DNA of 16,903 nucleotides from Baffinella frigidus (Eukaryota; Cryptophyceae; Cryptomonadales; Baffinellaceae), in contig MU647752.1 of assembly GCA_026770585.1 (NCBI GenBank), positions 37,453-54,355 on the forward strand, written 5' to 3'. Below are positions 13,201-16,012 of the stretch, piece after piece. Below the pieces are notes generated by a model that saw nothing but the letters and a program-made list of their open reading frames with translations, searched no databases and was not told the origin of the DNA. Position numbers and translations under genes: made by a program. How positions within the stretch are numbered: position 1 is the stretch's first letter; each line of letters starts with the position of its first letter.

Positions 13201-16012
13201 CCAAAACCTGCCACTCGTAGGGAGCATTTATCCCTCTTGCCCGGAAGACAGGGATGAGCGAGGGCGGGCAGTTCACCCTAACCCCTAAGCCTAAACCCTA
13301 CACCCTACACCCCACACCCTACACCCTACACCCTACACCCTACACCCCAACCCCTAAAGCCCAAACGCTGAACGCCAGACGCCAAACTCTGAACGCTGAC
13401 CCCCACACCTGCAACTCGAAGGGAGCATTCATGCCTCTGGCGCGGAAGACAGGGATGAGCGAGGGCGGGCAGTTGACCCTAACCCCTAACCTTGAACCCC
13501 AAACCCCACACCTTACACCCTACACCCTACACCCTACACCCTAGGCCCTACACCCTACACCCTAGACCCCAAACCCTAAAGCCCAAACGATAAACGCAAA
13601 ACCTTAAACGCTCACCCCCACACCTGCCACTCGTAGGGAGCATTCATCCCTCTTGCCCGGAAGACAGGGATGAGGGAGGGTGGGCAGCTGATGGCGCGCC
13701 ACAGGCTGTCGTCCCACCCCCTGCCGCACACCATCCATGCTTTGTTAAATCAACAAATCATGCATAATGTGCTAAATCGTGGTGTTTATCCATGATTTGT
13801 TAAATCATGGTGTTACACCGCGGAACCGTGGTGTTGAATTCTGGCGTTAAACTTTGTGTGGGACTGGTTTAGCACCAGTCATGGTGTTAAGCTGGAAGAC
13901 AGGGATGAGCGAGGGCGGGCAGTTGATCGCGCGCCGCAGGCTGTCGTCCCGCCCCCTGCCGAATGTCGTGGTTTGTTAAATTACCCATGATATGTTAAAT
14001 GATCCGTGATTTACTAAATCGTGATCCGTGGTTTGTTAAATCACCACCATGGTGTTGAATCATGGAGCTGAATCGCGGTGTTGAATCATGGCGTTACACT
14101 GGTTCGCGGACTGCACTGCCAGGGAGGAGTTTTTGTTTTAGTCAACTCACCTGAGAATGTGTAGTAAAGAAGTACACCATTGGTGTATCTCGTTTCTAAA
14201 GTTGACAGATTTGTGGGTGAATTGACTTTTACAAAATCTTTGCCCTGGCAGTGGACTGGGCCACCCGCTCAAAAGGCTACGCGTCACATCTTCCCTGGAT
14301 ATCCAGGGATAACGTGACCAACCAGTGCGACTTTTGGCGTGTTTCCTAAGAAACAATCCAATAATTAACTTTAGGAACGTTCCCCGTACCGTTCTGCTTT
14401 GTTGAATCGTGGTGGTGAATCGTGGCGTGAAATTGTGTTGAATCATGGTGTTGCATCATGCTGTGAAATCAAGGCATTAATCTGGTTTGTGGAACGATCA
14501 AGTCCCACGTGGCCACACAGCGGACTTCGAAGGGAGTTTGAATAAGCCCTAAGCGATAAGACCTAGGACCCTACGGTAGGCAACCCGTAGGGACGTAGGG
14601 GGGGTCCTACGGATAAGGTAACGGAAAGGTGGCCCGATTTGGGCCGAAAACCCCTTCGTAGCCCGCTGTGTTGTAAACGCCTGTGCCACAAACGGCTCCA
14701 GGAAAGTGTCTCACACCTGAACCCCTTTTCTAACGAAGATTGTGCGGCATGAATGGCGGGTTTGTGCCCAGGGGCGCCGCAAATCCTAGCTCTGTCCCGC
14801 TAAATCTCGTCTCATCATTATTAGTTTTAAAGAAGGATCTCCAGTACAAATTAACCGCCCATCTGCCTCTAAATGTTTTTAATGATGAGGCGAAACTTAA
14901 CTCGAACAGAGCTAGAAATCGACGCCCCCTTGCACAAATCCGCCGGACCCAACCGAACCGAACATTTCACTTCGGAGGGTGGGTGTGGACGAAATGGGGT
15001 TCGTTTCAGAGATGTAGGTTTTTCTATATAAAAAACGGTCACACACCGCTCGTGGAACGGTCACAGGCCTAAATATAGGAGTTTGGTAGCTCTGCCTCAC
15101 TCGGGTTGGCCGACTATTCTCAAGTTGACACGCTCGGTTTGCGGTACAAACCCGTCAACTTTCCCGCTCCAAAGCGCCCCGTGCCCACCAAATTGGTGCG
15201 CCCAAACAGCCCGAGAGAGAGCTAGGTGGTGTAAGCTCATACAGGGCAGATGGAAACCTGCCAGAACCGCCCCCTCGCGCGGCAGCATGACCGCCAGCCG
15301 CCCCCCCGCCGTTCCCGTTCACCCTCATCCCCCCGCCGTTCCCCCCTCCGCTGCCCCCACCACCGTCCGCACGCCCGCCACCGGCCGAACCGTGCGCGTT
15401 GCGCGCCCCCTCCCCGACACTGGTCTCGCGCCCGCCAGCCGCTGCCCCCCCCCCGTGTGGCGACGCGATCTGGCGCGCTGGTGCTTGGTACGGCGGAGGA
15501 GGGTCCAGGAGGGAGGGCCTCGACGTGCTTGCGCCGGGAGATCGCAGCGGGTGGTCCGTGCTGCTCCCCAGCCTGGGCGTCAGTTTCGCGCGCGCCTGCG
15601 CTGCTGCACCTACCCCCACCACGCTCTCCAGGAAATGGAAGTATCGAAATCCGCAGCCCAGTCTGGACCCCGCATCAAATGCAAGGCAGGTGTGGGCACC
15701 CCACCGCCACCCAGCGCACCTGCTGTGGTGTGCGTACTCAATCTCCTCTTCTTCAAACTCGTCGTCGATTTGCCCTTCGAAGGGGTCGCACTGAGACGGC
15801 ATCCCGGGCGGAAGCGGGCGCGCTGGACGATCCGGCTGCTGCATCTTGTCGCCGGCACCGTCACTTTGTGCTGCCCCCGCCGCGCTGAGGGCCTGGCGCT
15901 TCGGTCCAGGGCGTTCCGGGGGCGGGGGGGCGCCGCGCTTGAGCGTTCCCTCCTGCTCCATCGCGTCGCACAATTGCACCGTCTGTGCGGAAGGGGACTC
16001 CTCCTCCTCCAT
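1228..16012 (-). CDS. HELQ: HELQ/POLQ-type SF2 DNA helicase, 5' part of a 12-exon gene (3' end outside window)
   Basis: This is the whole-gene model, join of complement exons 16012-15720, 13720-13624, 12747-12660, 11009-10951, 9447-9322, 8161-8093, 6794-6747, 5231-5148, 3920-3797, 2380-2189, 2019-1837 and 1295-1228. It gives 477 codons without a stop, and every junction is phase-compatible with AG acceptor and GT donor. Helicase motifs appear in family order: YEWQ (about 127-130), PTAAGKS Walker A (150-156), PYVSLGKEK (180-188), ATIEKAD, DELH (252-255) and GMSAT (284-288). Ski2-like helicases of this group unwind DNA from 3' to 5' at stalled forks and breaks. SLPT before the Walker A, the GQQGKLP stretch and RGAVLE after DELH resemble HELQ more than POLQ. 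No polymerase domain is visible, but the gene continues beyond base 1. The intact exons contrast with many decayed copies in the introns, which argues that the gene is functional. Expression is not shown by sequence alone. Confidence 0.8.
1302..1665 (+). repeat. TTTAGGG telomere-like array with degenerate units
   Basis: About 360 bp of heptamers and variants (GGGGTT, TTCAGGG, GTAGGG), including a nearly perfect TTTAGGG run from about 1540 to 1600. It lies in intron 11, immediately upstream of exon 12. Confidence 0.9.
1837..2019 (-). CDS. HELQ: Probable helicase exon 11: low-complexity linker with duplicated AMANQSG motif
   Basis: This is 183 bp, open, phase 1 at both ends. The acceptor is AGGGTTCAG and the donor GGAAG|GTTCAT. 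It encodes a Gly/Pro/Ala/Ser-rich linker containing an internal tandem repeat, AMANQSGMHSPA then AMANQSGVHSPA. The 183 bp insert keeps frame between exon 9 and exon 12, whether or not exon 10 is used. No conserved domain is recognised. It would lie between the two RecA domains, where family members carry a variable connection. Support is frame, phase and splice sites only. Confidence 0.48.
2024..2185 (-). repeat. CCCTAAA-oriented telomere-like array
   Basis: Degenerate CCCTAAA units between exons 10 and 11, opposite in orientation to the arrays on either side (1302-1665 and 2390-2428). Confidence 0.85.
2189..2380 (-). CDS. HELQ: Probable helicase exon 10: Pro/Gly-rich linker, possibly a duplicate of exon 11
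   Basis: This is 192 bp open in the frame demanded by exon 9, phase 1 at both ends. The acceptor is CTAAACAG and the donor CACCG|GTGCTG. It encodes a low-complexity Pro, Gly, Ser and Thr stretch (SPMPRPSPNGAASGTPRPS) and ends GFAMANQST. The ending matches exon 11 (GFAMANQSG), so the two are related by duplication. Two decayed copies of its 5' part follow at higher coordinates. Because it is phase-symmetric it could be included, skipped or dead; I cannot decide from sequence. Confidence 0.42.
2390..2428 (+). repeat. Short TTTAGGGG-like array
   Basis: A few degenerate GGGTTAGG units immediately upstream of exon 10; they supply the acceptor context CTAAACAG. Confidence 0.6.
2443..2532 (-). pseudogene. 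Relic of exon 10 (5' part with acceptor)
   Basis: It starts with acceptor TGTCCAG and GAGCCTCGCCGCTGCCCC and continues with the Pro/Thr/Ser-rich pattern (SGTPRPTAPVLGTP). It has no matching donor or FAMANQS end. Confidence 0.5.
2590..2644 (-). pseudogene. Shorter relic of exon 10
   Basis: GAGCCTCGCCGATGCCCC recurs but the acceptor dinucleotide is AA, followed by a G/C-rich degenerate stretch. It forms a tandem series of three related GC-rich blocks with 2443-2532 and exon 10. Confidence 0.45.
2683..2818. mobile_element. MITE family B (CACTGC ends) with 5-bp duplication
   Basis: The ends are CACTGCAGG and CCGGCAGTG, flanked on both sides by GATTA (2678-2682 and 2819-2823). It shares internal GTCAAT.CACCCACAAA.TCTG with 14114-14253. 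Confidence 0.78.
2929..3054. mobile_element. 126-bp palindromic foldback element
   Basis: The terminal inverted repeat is about 31 bp, beginning GTGTACAGGGG and continuing ACCTCGCTCATAAGAA. The interior has poly-C/poly-G arms and repeated CCTA.GG motifs. Read as protein, the end gives YRGTSLIR, which is a translation of the repeat and not a gene. No target duplication is evident. Confidence 0.75.
3141..3266. mobile_element. MITE with CCACGCCAGAGGG end, AA duplication
   Basis: The ends are CCACGCCAGAGG and TTCTGTCGTGG, inverted and imperfect, with AA on both sides (3139-3140, 3267-3268). It contains ATCCACGTTTGACATCTTTC, shared with the next element. Confidence 0.7.
3307..3431. mobile_element. 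MITE with CCACGCCA end, AA duplication
   Basis: The ends are CCACGCCAATGGGCTC and GAGCCCTCTGGCGTGG, flanked by AA (3305-3306, 3432-3433). It is a sister of 3141-3266 lying 40 bp away. Confidence 0.72.
3493..3580 (-). pseudogene. Relic of helicase exon 9 (3' two thirds)
   Basis: In reverse complement it reads FSYTSRPLPLTELVCCP then AGFKMAS and keeps a GT after TCAC. The VGNLPELAVW part and the acceptor are missing. Confidence 0.7.
3732..3811 (-). repeat. Tandem duplication of exon 9 3' end and donor
   Basis: About 40 bp containing GTTATGTTTAGGGGAAACC then TGACGCNATCTT is repeated head to tail. The second unit contains the donor and last codons of exon 9, so the first is a minimal exon 9 relic. 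Confidence 0.7.
3797..3920 (-). CDS. HELQ: Helicase exon 9: end of RecA1 and passage to RecA2
   Basis: This exon is 124 bp, phase 0 at the start and phase 1 at the end. The acceptor is TGTGAGCAG and the donor TCAG|GTTTCC. It encodes VGNLPELAVWMRAETFSYS, then SRPLPLTELICC and a short tail to KMAS. Directly after SAT, the family has hGNh..hA.Wh.A..y...FRP.pL.E, which this matches well, with Trp298 and the RPLPLTE stretch. At least three partial copies flank it. This is the only one with both splice sites and all the residues. Confidence 0.85.
4056..4101 (-). pseudogene. Short relic of helicase exon 9
   Basis: In reverse complement GGGGACGTTGTCGTACAG then TTCGCGCCCGC matches the middle of exon 9 (TFSYSSRP). 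The flanks share AAGATAGCACC with the next relic. Confidence 0.55.
4246..4539 (-). pseudogene. Relic of helicase exon 9, split by a foldback element
   Basis: 4489-4539 encodes VGNLPELAVWMRAETFSY with an AG acceptor (CGGAG|GTGGG), and 4246-4267 encodes the following TSRP. The 219-bp element 4268-4486 lies between them at a TA. The lower part loses similarity after the Arg-Pro codons. Confidence 0.72.
4268..4486. mobile_element. TA-flanked foldback element (GAGCG ends), 219 bp
   Basis: Arms of about 95 bp starting GAGCGTTTGCGGTA are almost identical (about two mismatches) and nearly meet in the middle. TA flanks both sides (4266-4267, 4487-4488). Other exon 9 copies (for example 3866) have one uninterrupted GTACGAGAAC where this copy has GTA|element|TACGAGAAC, which proves an insertion with TA duplication. 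This is typical of Tc1/mariner-derived MITEs. Confidence 0.88.
4556..4745 (+). repeat. TTTAGGG telomere-like array with short inverted end
   Basis: Degenerate, then near-perfect TTTAGGG units, ending with a switch to CCCTAAA at about 4722-4745. It lies in intron 8. Confidence 0.88.
4780..4878 (+). repeat. Degenerate TTTAGGG-like stretch
   Basis: A G-rich heptamer-like sequence bounded by two copies of CATGCCGAANGGTGTTCC (about 4760 and 4876), so it is probably part of a local duplication. Confidence 0.65.
4968..5039 (-). pseudogene. Relic of helicase exon 8 (3' part plus donor)
   Basis: It encodes LENLIARLLTFAPKTQLL then SMSAT and keeps the GTCTCC donor. The first five residues and the acceptor are replaced by intronic sequence beginning GGGGATTAGGGG. 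Gly of GMSAT is Ser. Confidence 0.75.
5148..5231 (-). CDS. HELQ: Helicase exon 8: SAT box (motif III)
   Basis: This exon is 84 bp, 28 codons, phase 0 at both ends. The acceptor is TTTTCGGCAG and the donor GCTACG|GTCTCC. It encodes NRGAVLENLIARLLTFAPK followed by TQLLGMSAT. RG..LE after the DELH box and GMSAT are family hallmarks; SAT couples ATP hydrolysis to unwinding. Other copies are truncated (4968-5039, which has SMSAT), split by a transposable element (5388-5661), or out of order (7093-7265). Confidence 0.9.
5388..5661 (-). pseudogene. Relic of helicase exon 8 interrupted by a family A MITE
   Basis: 5615-5661 encodes NRGAVLENLIARLLTF with a CGGCAG acceptor, and 5388-5402 holds the next few codons (TCGCGCCCAC). 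The 212-bp MITE sits between them at AA. The SAT end is lost. Confidence 0.7.
5403..5614. mobile_element. MITE family A with 38-bp perfect central palindrome
   Basis: The ends CCACTCGAGGCTAGAA are inverted and flanked by AA. The centre, 5475-5512, is a perfect palindrome beginning GGTCACGTATCGGGCGG. The GAAAATTACTACACC box is at about 5531-5545. It is inserted in an exon 8 relic. Confidence 0.85.
5692..5884. mobile_element. TA-flanked foldback element (GAGCG ends), 193 bp
   Basis: The arms start GAGCGGTTTTCGCATCTGTC and GAGCGCTTTTCGCATCTGTC and extend about 85 bp, covering GGGCTCCAATTCCGGC. TA lies on both sides (5690-5691, 5885-5886), within a CAAG-TA-CAAG context. It has the same ends as 4268-4486. 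Confidence 0.82.
5955..6145. mobile_element. MITE family A, 191 bp
   Basis: The ends are CCACACGAGAACGCT and AGCATTCTCGAGTGG, flanked by AA. The interior closely matches the reverse of 705-896 (TTTTAAAAGTGGGCATT, GATTGGTCACGT). Confidence 0.8.
6235..6384. mobile_element. 150-bp nested foldback element
   Basis: The ends TTATCTCAGAAAACGAG are inverted. Each arm contains its own palindrome AAAACGAGTTCTAAAACTCG, so alternative stem-loops can form. The inner arms carry GTCAATTCC and GTCAACTTA, as in family B. It is inserted in TTTAGGG-like DNA. Confidence 0.78.
6399..6422 (-). pseudogene. Relic of DELH micro-exon 7 (3' end plus donor)
   Basis: In reverse complement AAGCTTCACTTTGTCAGC then GAGCCG followed by GTGCAC: the end of exon 7 with substitutions. 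It is truncated before DE. Confidence 0.6.
6420..6740 (+). repeat. TTTAGGG telomere-like DNA
   Basis: Degenerate heptamers in two blocks interrupted by an exon 7 relic (6608-6632). Variant units TTCAGGG and CTTAGGG are common. Confidence 0.8.
6608..6632 (-). pseudogene. Relic of DELH micro-exon 7, second copy
   Basis: In reverse complement AGCTTCATTTCGTCAGCAAG then CCG and the GTGCAC donor. It is truncated at the same point as 6399-6422. Confidence 0.6.
6747..6794 (-). CDS. HELQ: Helicase micro-exon 7: DELH box (motif II, Walker B)
   Basis: This exon is 48 bp, 16 codons, phase 0 at both ends. The acceptor is TCGTAAACAG and the donor GAGCCG|GTGCAC. It encodes ELKLVVIDELHFVSEP. VVIDELH is the Walker B/DExH motif, and DELH is the form typical of Ski2-like helicases including HELQ and POLQ; Asp252 and Glu253 of the model coordinate magnesium and activate water. 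It is too short to appear in ordinary ORF searches. Two donor-side copies (6608-6632, 6399-6422) lie downstream, embedded in TTTAGGG-like DNA. Confidence 0.88.
6801..6985 (+). repeat. TTTAGGG telomere-like array
   Basis: GGGTTGAGGGTT and TTTAGGG units upstream of exon 7. The array merges into the left arm of the inverted repeat at 6973. Confidence 0.85.
6973..7587. repeat. 615-bp inverted-repeat unit enclosing an exon 8 copy
   Basis: The left arm 6973-7029 (CAGTTCCGCACCCAACCCTC, then AAGACTTGATTGGACTGG) is inverted at about 7531-7587, with an extra inverted copy of CTTGATTGGACTGG at 7430-7445. The enclosed DNA includes 7093-7265, a copy of exon 8 and its neighbouring intron. It could be a composite foldback element that captured the exon fragment, or a rearrangement. 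Confidence 0.6.
7093..7265 (-). pseudogene. Out-of-order exon 8 relic with attached intron
   Basis: It is almost identical to about 4995-5157. It contains the middle of exon 8 (LENLIARLLTFAPKTQLL), about 100 bp of intron (AAAACTCGGTTTGTACCAG) and the last bases of a second exon 8 copy. It lies in intron 6, on the far side of exon 7. Confidence 0.8.
7446..7670. repeat. Repeats of CTTGATTGGACTGGT and CGAAACYGGTA
   Basis: The unit CTTGATTGGACTGGTCACAC then TACRCGAAACTGGTACTCG occurs several times here and at 7011-7075, partly inverted, with a CCCTAAA block at about 7570-7620. Confidence 0.7.
7695..7854. mobile_element. MITE family C (CCACACAGCGG ends), 160 bp
   Basis: CCACACAGCGG and CCGCTGTGTGG are perfect inverted ends, extended by CGAGGGATT/AATCCCTTCG. 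An internal hairpin is made of CCTACGG and CCGTAGG motifs. A near-identical full copy is at 14513-14673. No target duplication could be defined. Confidence 0.82.
7869..7905 (-). pseudogene. Relic of helicase exon 6 (3' part plus donor)
   Basis: It encodes DWIITSLIEERRQK followed by GTCTGT, one or two changes from exon 6. The ATIEKA half is missing. Confidence 0.68.
8093..8161 (-). CDS. HELQ: Helicase exon 6: ATIEKAD segment (motif Ib region)
   Basis: This exon is 69 bp, 23 codons, phase 0 at both ends. The acceptor is CTATGCACAG and the donor CAGAAG|GTTTCA. It encodes ILVATIEKADRIITSLIEE followed by RRQK. ATIEKA..hhxxLIEE is a strongly conserved stretch between motif Ia and the DExH box in HELQ and POLQ. 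The same frame stays open to 7910, but exon 7 continues the family pattern only if the donor at 8092 is used. Donor-side (7869-7905) and acceptor-side (8368-8394) copies lie on either side. Confidence 0.88.
8175..8310 (+). repeat. TTTATGY heptamer-like array
   Basis: TTTATGT, TTTATGC and TTTGATG units with a period of about seven. They follow TTTAGGG-like units and return to TTAGGG at about 8308. They look like a T-rich derivative of the telomere-like array. Confidence 0.75.
8311..8520 (+). repeat. TTTAGGG telomere-like array
   Basis: Near-perfect and degenerate units interrupted by the exon 6 relic at 8368-8394. Confidence 0.85.
8368..8394 (-). pseudogene. Relic of helicase exon 6 (5' part with acceptor)
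   Basis: Acceptor TATATGCAG followed by codons for ILIATIENA, with changes from ILVATIEKA. It is embedded in telomere-like repeats. Confidence 0.65.
8557..8772. mobile_element. MITE family A, 216 bp
   Basis: The ends are CCTCTCGAGGCTAG and the less conserved GTCGAGTGG, flanked by AA (8555-8556, 8773-8774). The central palindrome TTACTCCCGTATATACGGGA is followed by ACGTGACC, with the segment ATACGGGAGAAACGTGACC repeated once. TGTAGTGATTTTC box at about 8618. Confidence 0.78.
8848..8905 (-). pseudogene. Relic of helicase exon 5 (3' part plus donor)
   Basis: It encodes FIECFVGQQGKLPLPDREN and Gln, followed by donor GTTCGC. The PYVSLGKEK half is missing. Confidence 0.7.
9081..9144 (-). pseudogene. 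Relic of helicase exon 5, second 3' copy
   Basis: It encodes FVECFVGQQGKLSLPEREN and Gln, with donor GTTCGC and the same downstream intron (ACCACAC) as 8848-8905. The pair and exon 5 itself form a series of roughly 240-bp repeats, 8848 to 9322. Confidence 0.72.
9322..9447 (-). CDS. HELQ: Helicase exon 5: motif Ia region (PYVSLGKEK)
   Basis: This exon is 126 bp, exactly 42 codons, phase 0 at both ends. The acceptor is CACCCCGCAG and the donor AACCAG|GTCCTT. It encodes PYVSLGKEKAAALEPFEKEM, then SVFVECFVGQQGKLPLPEREN and Gln. The LPYV..xxEK pattern is motif Ia of the HELQ/POLQ group, and the following ...G..G..P segment is closer to HELQ. Two copies of its 3' half lie downstream (9081, 8848) and two copies of its 5' half upstream (10120-10210, 9876-9941). 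Confidence 0.88.
9671..9849. mobile_element. MITE family A (CCACACGAGG ends), 179 bp
   Basis: The ends CCACACGAGGCTACC are inverted and extend to AACAGAATAAA, flanked by TC. A hairpin GTCGCGCCGCTCAGCGGCGCGAC abuts ACGTGACCA, and the GTGTGTAGTAATTTTC box is at 9718-9733. Confidence 0.82.
9876..10075 (-). pseudogene. Relic of exon 5 5' half with upstream intron, second copy of 9383-9541
   Basis: 9876-9941 encodes PYVSLGKEKAAALEPFEKEM then SV with acceptor CCGCAG. 9942-10075 then repeats the intron seen at 9448-9541 (CAAGCTG...GTTGGTATCAAT), including a degraded exon 4 piece (ATCATCCAG). This indicates one duplicated block. Confidence 0.7.
10120..10210 (-). pseudogene. Relic of helicase exon 5 (5' two thirds with acceptor)
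   Basis: In frame, it encodes PYVSLGKEKAAALELFEKEM then AVFVACFVGQQ, with acceptor ACCGCAG. It stops before GKLPLPEREN and has no donor. Confidence 0.72.
10219..10312 (+). repeat. GGGTTTGGG telomere-like array
   Basis: Repeated GGGTTTGGGGTTT units, a G-rich variant of the heptamer, directly upstream of the 10120-10210 relic. Confidence 0.8.
10381..10400 (-). pseudogene. Relic of helicase exon 4 3' end
   Basis: AAGCGTCTCATCATTCAG followed by GTTGATTCC reads KRLIIQ plus donor. The rest of the exon is missing. Confidence 0.5.
10541..10680. mobile_element. 140-bp foldback element flanked by AACC
   Basis: The arms TTATCCGGGGAAACC and GGTTTCCCGGATAA continue for about 50 bp, ending in GAAAATTACTACAC near the centre. 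AACC lies directly on both sides, a likely 4-bp duplication. The GAAAATTACTACAC box is shared with family A. Confidence 0.78.
10798..10820 (-). pseudogene. Relic of helicase exon 4 3' end, second copy
   Basis: AAGTGCCTCATCATCCAG followed by GTTGCTCCCCGCCCGA: KCLIIQ plus the same donor and intron start as exon 4. Upstream coding bases diverge. Confidence 0.62.
10951..11009 (-). CDS. HELQ: Helicase exon 4: strand leading into motif Ia
   Basis: This exon is 59 bp, with acceptor GGGGTGCAG and donor ATTCAG|GTTGCT. Its first two bases complete the Glu after FIA, followed by FQCLKTLWGRNGGKCLIIQ. In the family, this place holds helix LxxLxxLL, a Lys and a hydrophobic strand (CLIIQ here) running into PYV of the next exon. 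It is phase 1 at the start and phase 0 at the end, as required by exons 3 and 5. Short donor-side copies lie at 10798 and 10381. Confidence 0.82.
11105..11252. mobile_element. MITE family D (TAGCTCTG end)
   Basis: The left end TAGCTCTGCCTCACTCGGG is inverted, imperfectly, at the right end (GAATGAGACAGCGCT). It contains CTCAAGTTGACA and TTTGCGGTACAAA, and matches 15086-15226 over most of its length. Confidence 0.65.
11487..11560. mobile_element. Right half of a family D MITE
   Basis: It is nearly identical to about 11187-11252 (GCCCGGGCTCAACACATTGG). It ends at AGACAGCGCT and directly abuts the donor side of an exon 3 relic. Confidence 0.68.
11568..11640 (-). pseudogene. Relic of Walker A exon 3 with a stop codon
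   Basis: It encodes NLIVSLPTAAGKSFIA with donor GTACCC, but the Lys codon before Asn-Leu is TAG and the 5' end is degraded. Confidence 0.78.
11790..11821 (-). pseudogene. Short relic of Walker A exon 3
   Basis: CGCGGGCAAGTCCTTGCC then ATTGCAG and donor GTATTG: only the GKS and IA end remains, with a small insertion that shifts frame. Confidence 0.62.
11822..11937 (+). repeat. GGGTTTC and GGGTTGA heptamer-like repeats
   Basis: TTTCGGG and TTGAGGG units, ending in two TTTAGGG units before the next exon 3 relic. Similar TTTCGGG units follow at 12020-12080. Confidence 0.75.
11945..12019 (-). pseudogene. Relic of Walker A exon 3
   Basis: It encodes HRSLSAGKNLAVSLPTAAGK then SFIA, in frame, with donor GTACCC. 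VECLQ and the acceptor are replaced by TTTCGGG-like repeat. Confidence 0.75.
12113..12410. repeat. AGCAACCTGGAA repeat cluster with foldback
   Basis: CCACGAGACAGCAAAGCAAC followed by CTGGAAGCAACCTGGAAAAT occurs twice (12179-12220, 12350-12392), with further partial units. CTCGTGGTGAAGGAA at 12115 is inverted at about 12173-12187. An 18-bp perfect palindrome CGCGTGACCGGTCACGCG is at about 12279. Confidence 0.72.
12474..12561 (-). pseudogene. Full-length copy of Walker A exon 3 lacking an acceptor
   Basis: All 29 codons are present (VECLQHRSLISGKN, then LVVSLPTAAGKSFIA), with donor GTATTG. The bases before GTTGAG are GA instead of AG, and a truncated family C MITE begins there. It could still act as a cryptic exon. 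Confidence 0.75.
12563..12650. mobile_element. Truncated family C MITE
   Basis: It matches the right half of 7695-7854 (CGTAGGGACATAGGNGGGTT through CCCGCTGTGTGG) with substitutions. The left end is missing. Confidence 0.75.
12660..12747 (-). CDS. HELQ: Helicase exon 3: Walker A motif (motif I)
   Basis: This exon is 88 bp, with acceptor CGCCCTAG and donor GCAG|GTACCC. It encodes VECLQHRALSSGKN, then LVVSLPTAAGKSFIA, and ends one base into a Glu codon completed by exon 4. PTAAGKS is the NTP-binding P-loop, with Lys155 and Ser156 of the model contacting the ATP phosphates. The pattern LPT.xGKS followed by hydrophobic-Ala-Glu is that of HELQ and POLQ. Four other copies lie at lower coordinates. 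The one at 12474-12561 is also full length but has lost its AG acceptor. Confidence 0.9.
12755..12865 (+). repeat. TTTAGGG/GTAGGG telomere-like array
   Basis: Units TTCAGGG, TGTAGGG and TTTAGGG at the 3' end of intron 2; the acceptor CGCCCTAG of exon 3 is next to it. Confidence 0.82.
12886..12956. repeat. Short foldback around AGGTGA/TCACCT
   Basis: TCAACTGAGGTGATGAAAAC and the inverted TCACCTGAGTTGA, with AAACGTTTTTAAACG between. It resembles the internal part of family B. Confidence 0.5.
13208..13273 (-). pseudogene. Relic of helicase exon 2 (3' two thirds plus donor)
   Basis: It encodes CPPSLIPVFRARGINAPYEW and Gln with donor GTTTTG. GWDDSLWRAI and the acceptor are replaced by telomere-like repeat. 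Confidence 0.75.
13409..13474 (-). pseudogene. Relic of helicase exon 2, second copy
   Basis: It encodes CPPSLIPVFRARGMNAPFEL and Gln with donor GTGTGG; Trp of YEWQ is Leu. It is truncated at the same point as 13208-13273, followed by the same telomere-like junction. Confidence 0.75.
13624..13720 (-). CDS. HELQ: Helicase exon 2: region before Walker A ending in YEWQ
   Basis: This exon is 97 bp, with acceptor TGCGGCAG and donor GTGTGG. It encodes GWDDSLWRAISCPPSLIP, then VFRARGMNAPYEWQ. HELQ-family helicases have a similar RGI..LYEWQ segment directly before the Walker A motif, where the Gln acts like a Q-motif adenine contact. It ends in phase 0, so exon 3 continues as WQ-VECL. Three decayed copies lie around it (13895-13955, 13409-13474, 13208-13273). 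Only this copy has both splice sites and the full frame with Trp-Gln. Confidence 0.85.
13740..14110. repeat. Diverged TTGTTAAATCATGGTG repeats
   Basis: Short units around TTGTTAAATCA and ATCATGGTGTTGAA recur in both orientations on both sides of an exon 2 relic, and again at about 14395-14475. Confidence 0.65.
13895..13955 (-). pseudogene. Relic of helicase exon 2 (5' two thirds with acceptor)
   Basis: Acceptor TCGGCAG, then a frame encoding GRDDSLRRAINCPPSLIPV. The RARGMNAPYEWQ end and donor are missing. The two Trp residues of the parent are Arg. Confidence 0.7.
14114..14253. mobile_element. MITE family B (CACTGCCAGGG ends) with GACTG duplication
   Basis: CACTGCCAGGG and CCCTGGCAGTG are perfect inverted ends, flanked by GACTG on each side. 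Internal GTCAATTCACCCACAAATCT (reverse) is shared with 2683-2818. Confidence 0.82.
14285..14400. repeat. Dispersed repeat with 16-bp palindrome
   Basis: The palindrome CCCTGGATATCCAGGG, then AACGTGACCAA and TAAGAAACAATCCAATAATT, as at 966-1112 and 262-352. Confidence 0.62.
14513..14673. mobile_element. MITE family C, full copy
   Basis: The ends are CCACACAGCGG and CCGCTGTGTTG, with the same internal CCTACGGTAGGCAACCCGTA as 7695-7854. It is about 160 bp. Confidence 0.82.
14786..14915. mobile_element. 130-bp MITE with CTAGCTCTGT ends and AAATC duplication
   Basis: CTAGCTCTGT and ACAGAGCTAG are perfect inverted ends. AAATC flanks both sides (14781-14785, 14916-14920). Subterminal CATCATTATTA and TTAATGATGA are also inverted. 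Confidence 0.82.
15086..15226. mobile_element. MITE family D (TAGCTCTG end)
   Basis: TAGCTCTGCCTCACTCGGG at the left, CCCGAGAGAGAGCTA at the right. The inner hairpin uses AGTTGACA and GTCAACTT. It is homologous to 11105-11252. Its terminal TAGCTCT also resembles 14786-14915. Confidence 0.72.
15227..15719 (-). other. GC-rich 5' part of intron 1, encoding a Gly-rich open frame
   Basis: About 490 bp, strongly C-rich on the plus strand. The exon 1 frame stays open through it and gives Gly/Ala/Asn-rich sequence (GGGSGGGNGGGMRVNGNGG), which looks like compositional bias. A different frame near 15630-15670 gives DWAADFDTSIS, but no convincing splice pair was found. It may hold an additional or alternative exon; otherwise it is intron. 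Confidence 0.35.
15720..16012 (-). CDS. HELQ: Helicase exon 1: start codon and acidic, disordered N-terminus
   Basis: The reading frame opens with ATG at 16012 (context GCATGG); an in-frame ATG at 16027 is the alternative start and adds five residues. It encodes 97 residues and two bases, beginning MEEEESPSAQ, then Pro-rich and basic (GPKRQALSAAG), then a strongly acidic patch (DDEFEEEEIE). This composition is typical of disordered helicase N-termini. The donor is AGCAG|GTGCGC. Ending two bases into a codon, it fits exon 2 exactly (AG|G gives Arg). The same frame stays open to about 15155, but beyond 15720 it becomes Gly-rich low-complexity sequence, which I treat as intron. No homology was recognised, so the assignment rests on position, frame and phase. 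Confidence 0.55.

Larger units (their letters stand above)
13013..13612 (-). repeat. CCCTAAA-oriented telomere-like region holding exon 2 relics
   Basis: Three blocks of CCCTAAA, CCCTACA and CCCTGAA units (13013-13205, 13275-13400, 13478-13612) separated by two exon 2 relics. The orientation is opposite to most arrays in the window. CCCTACA units are tandem at about 13300-13345 and 13505-13560. Confidence 0.85.
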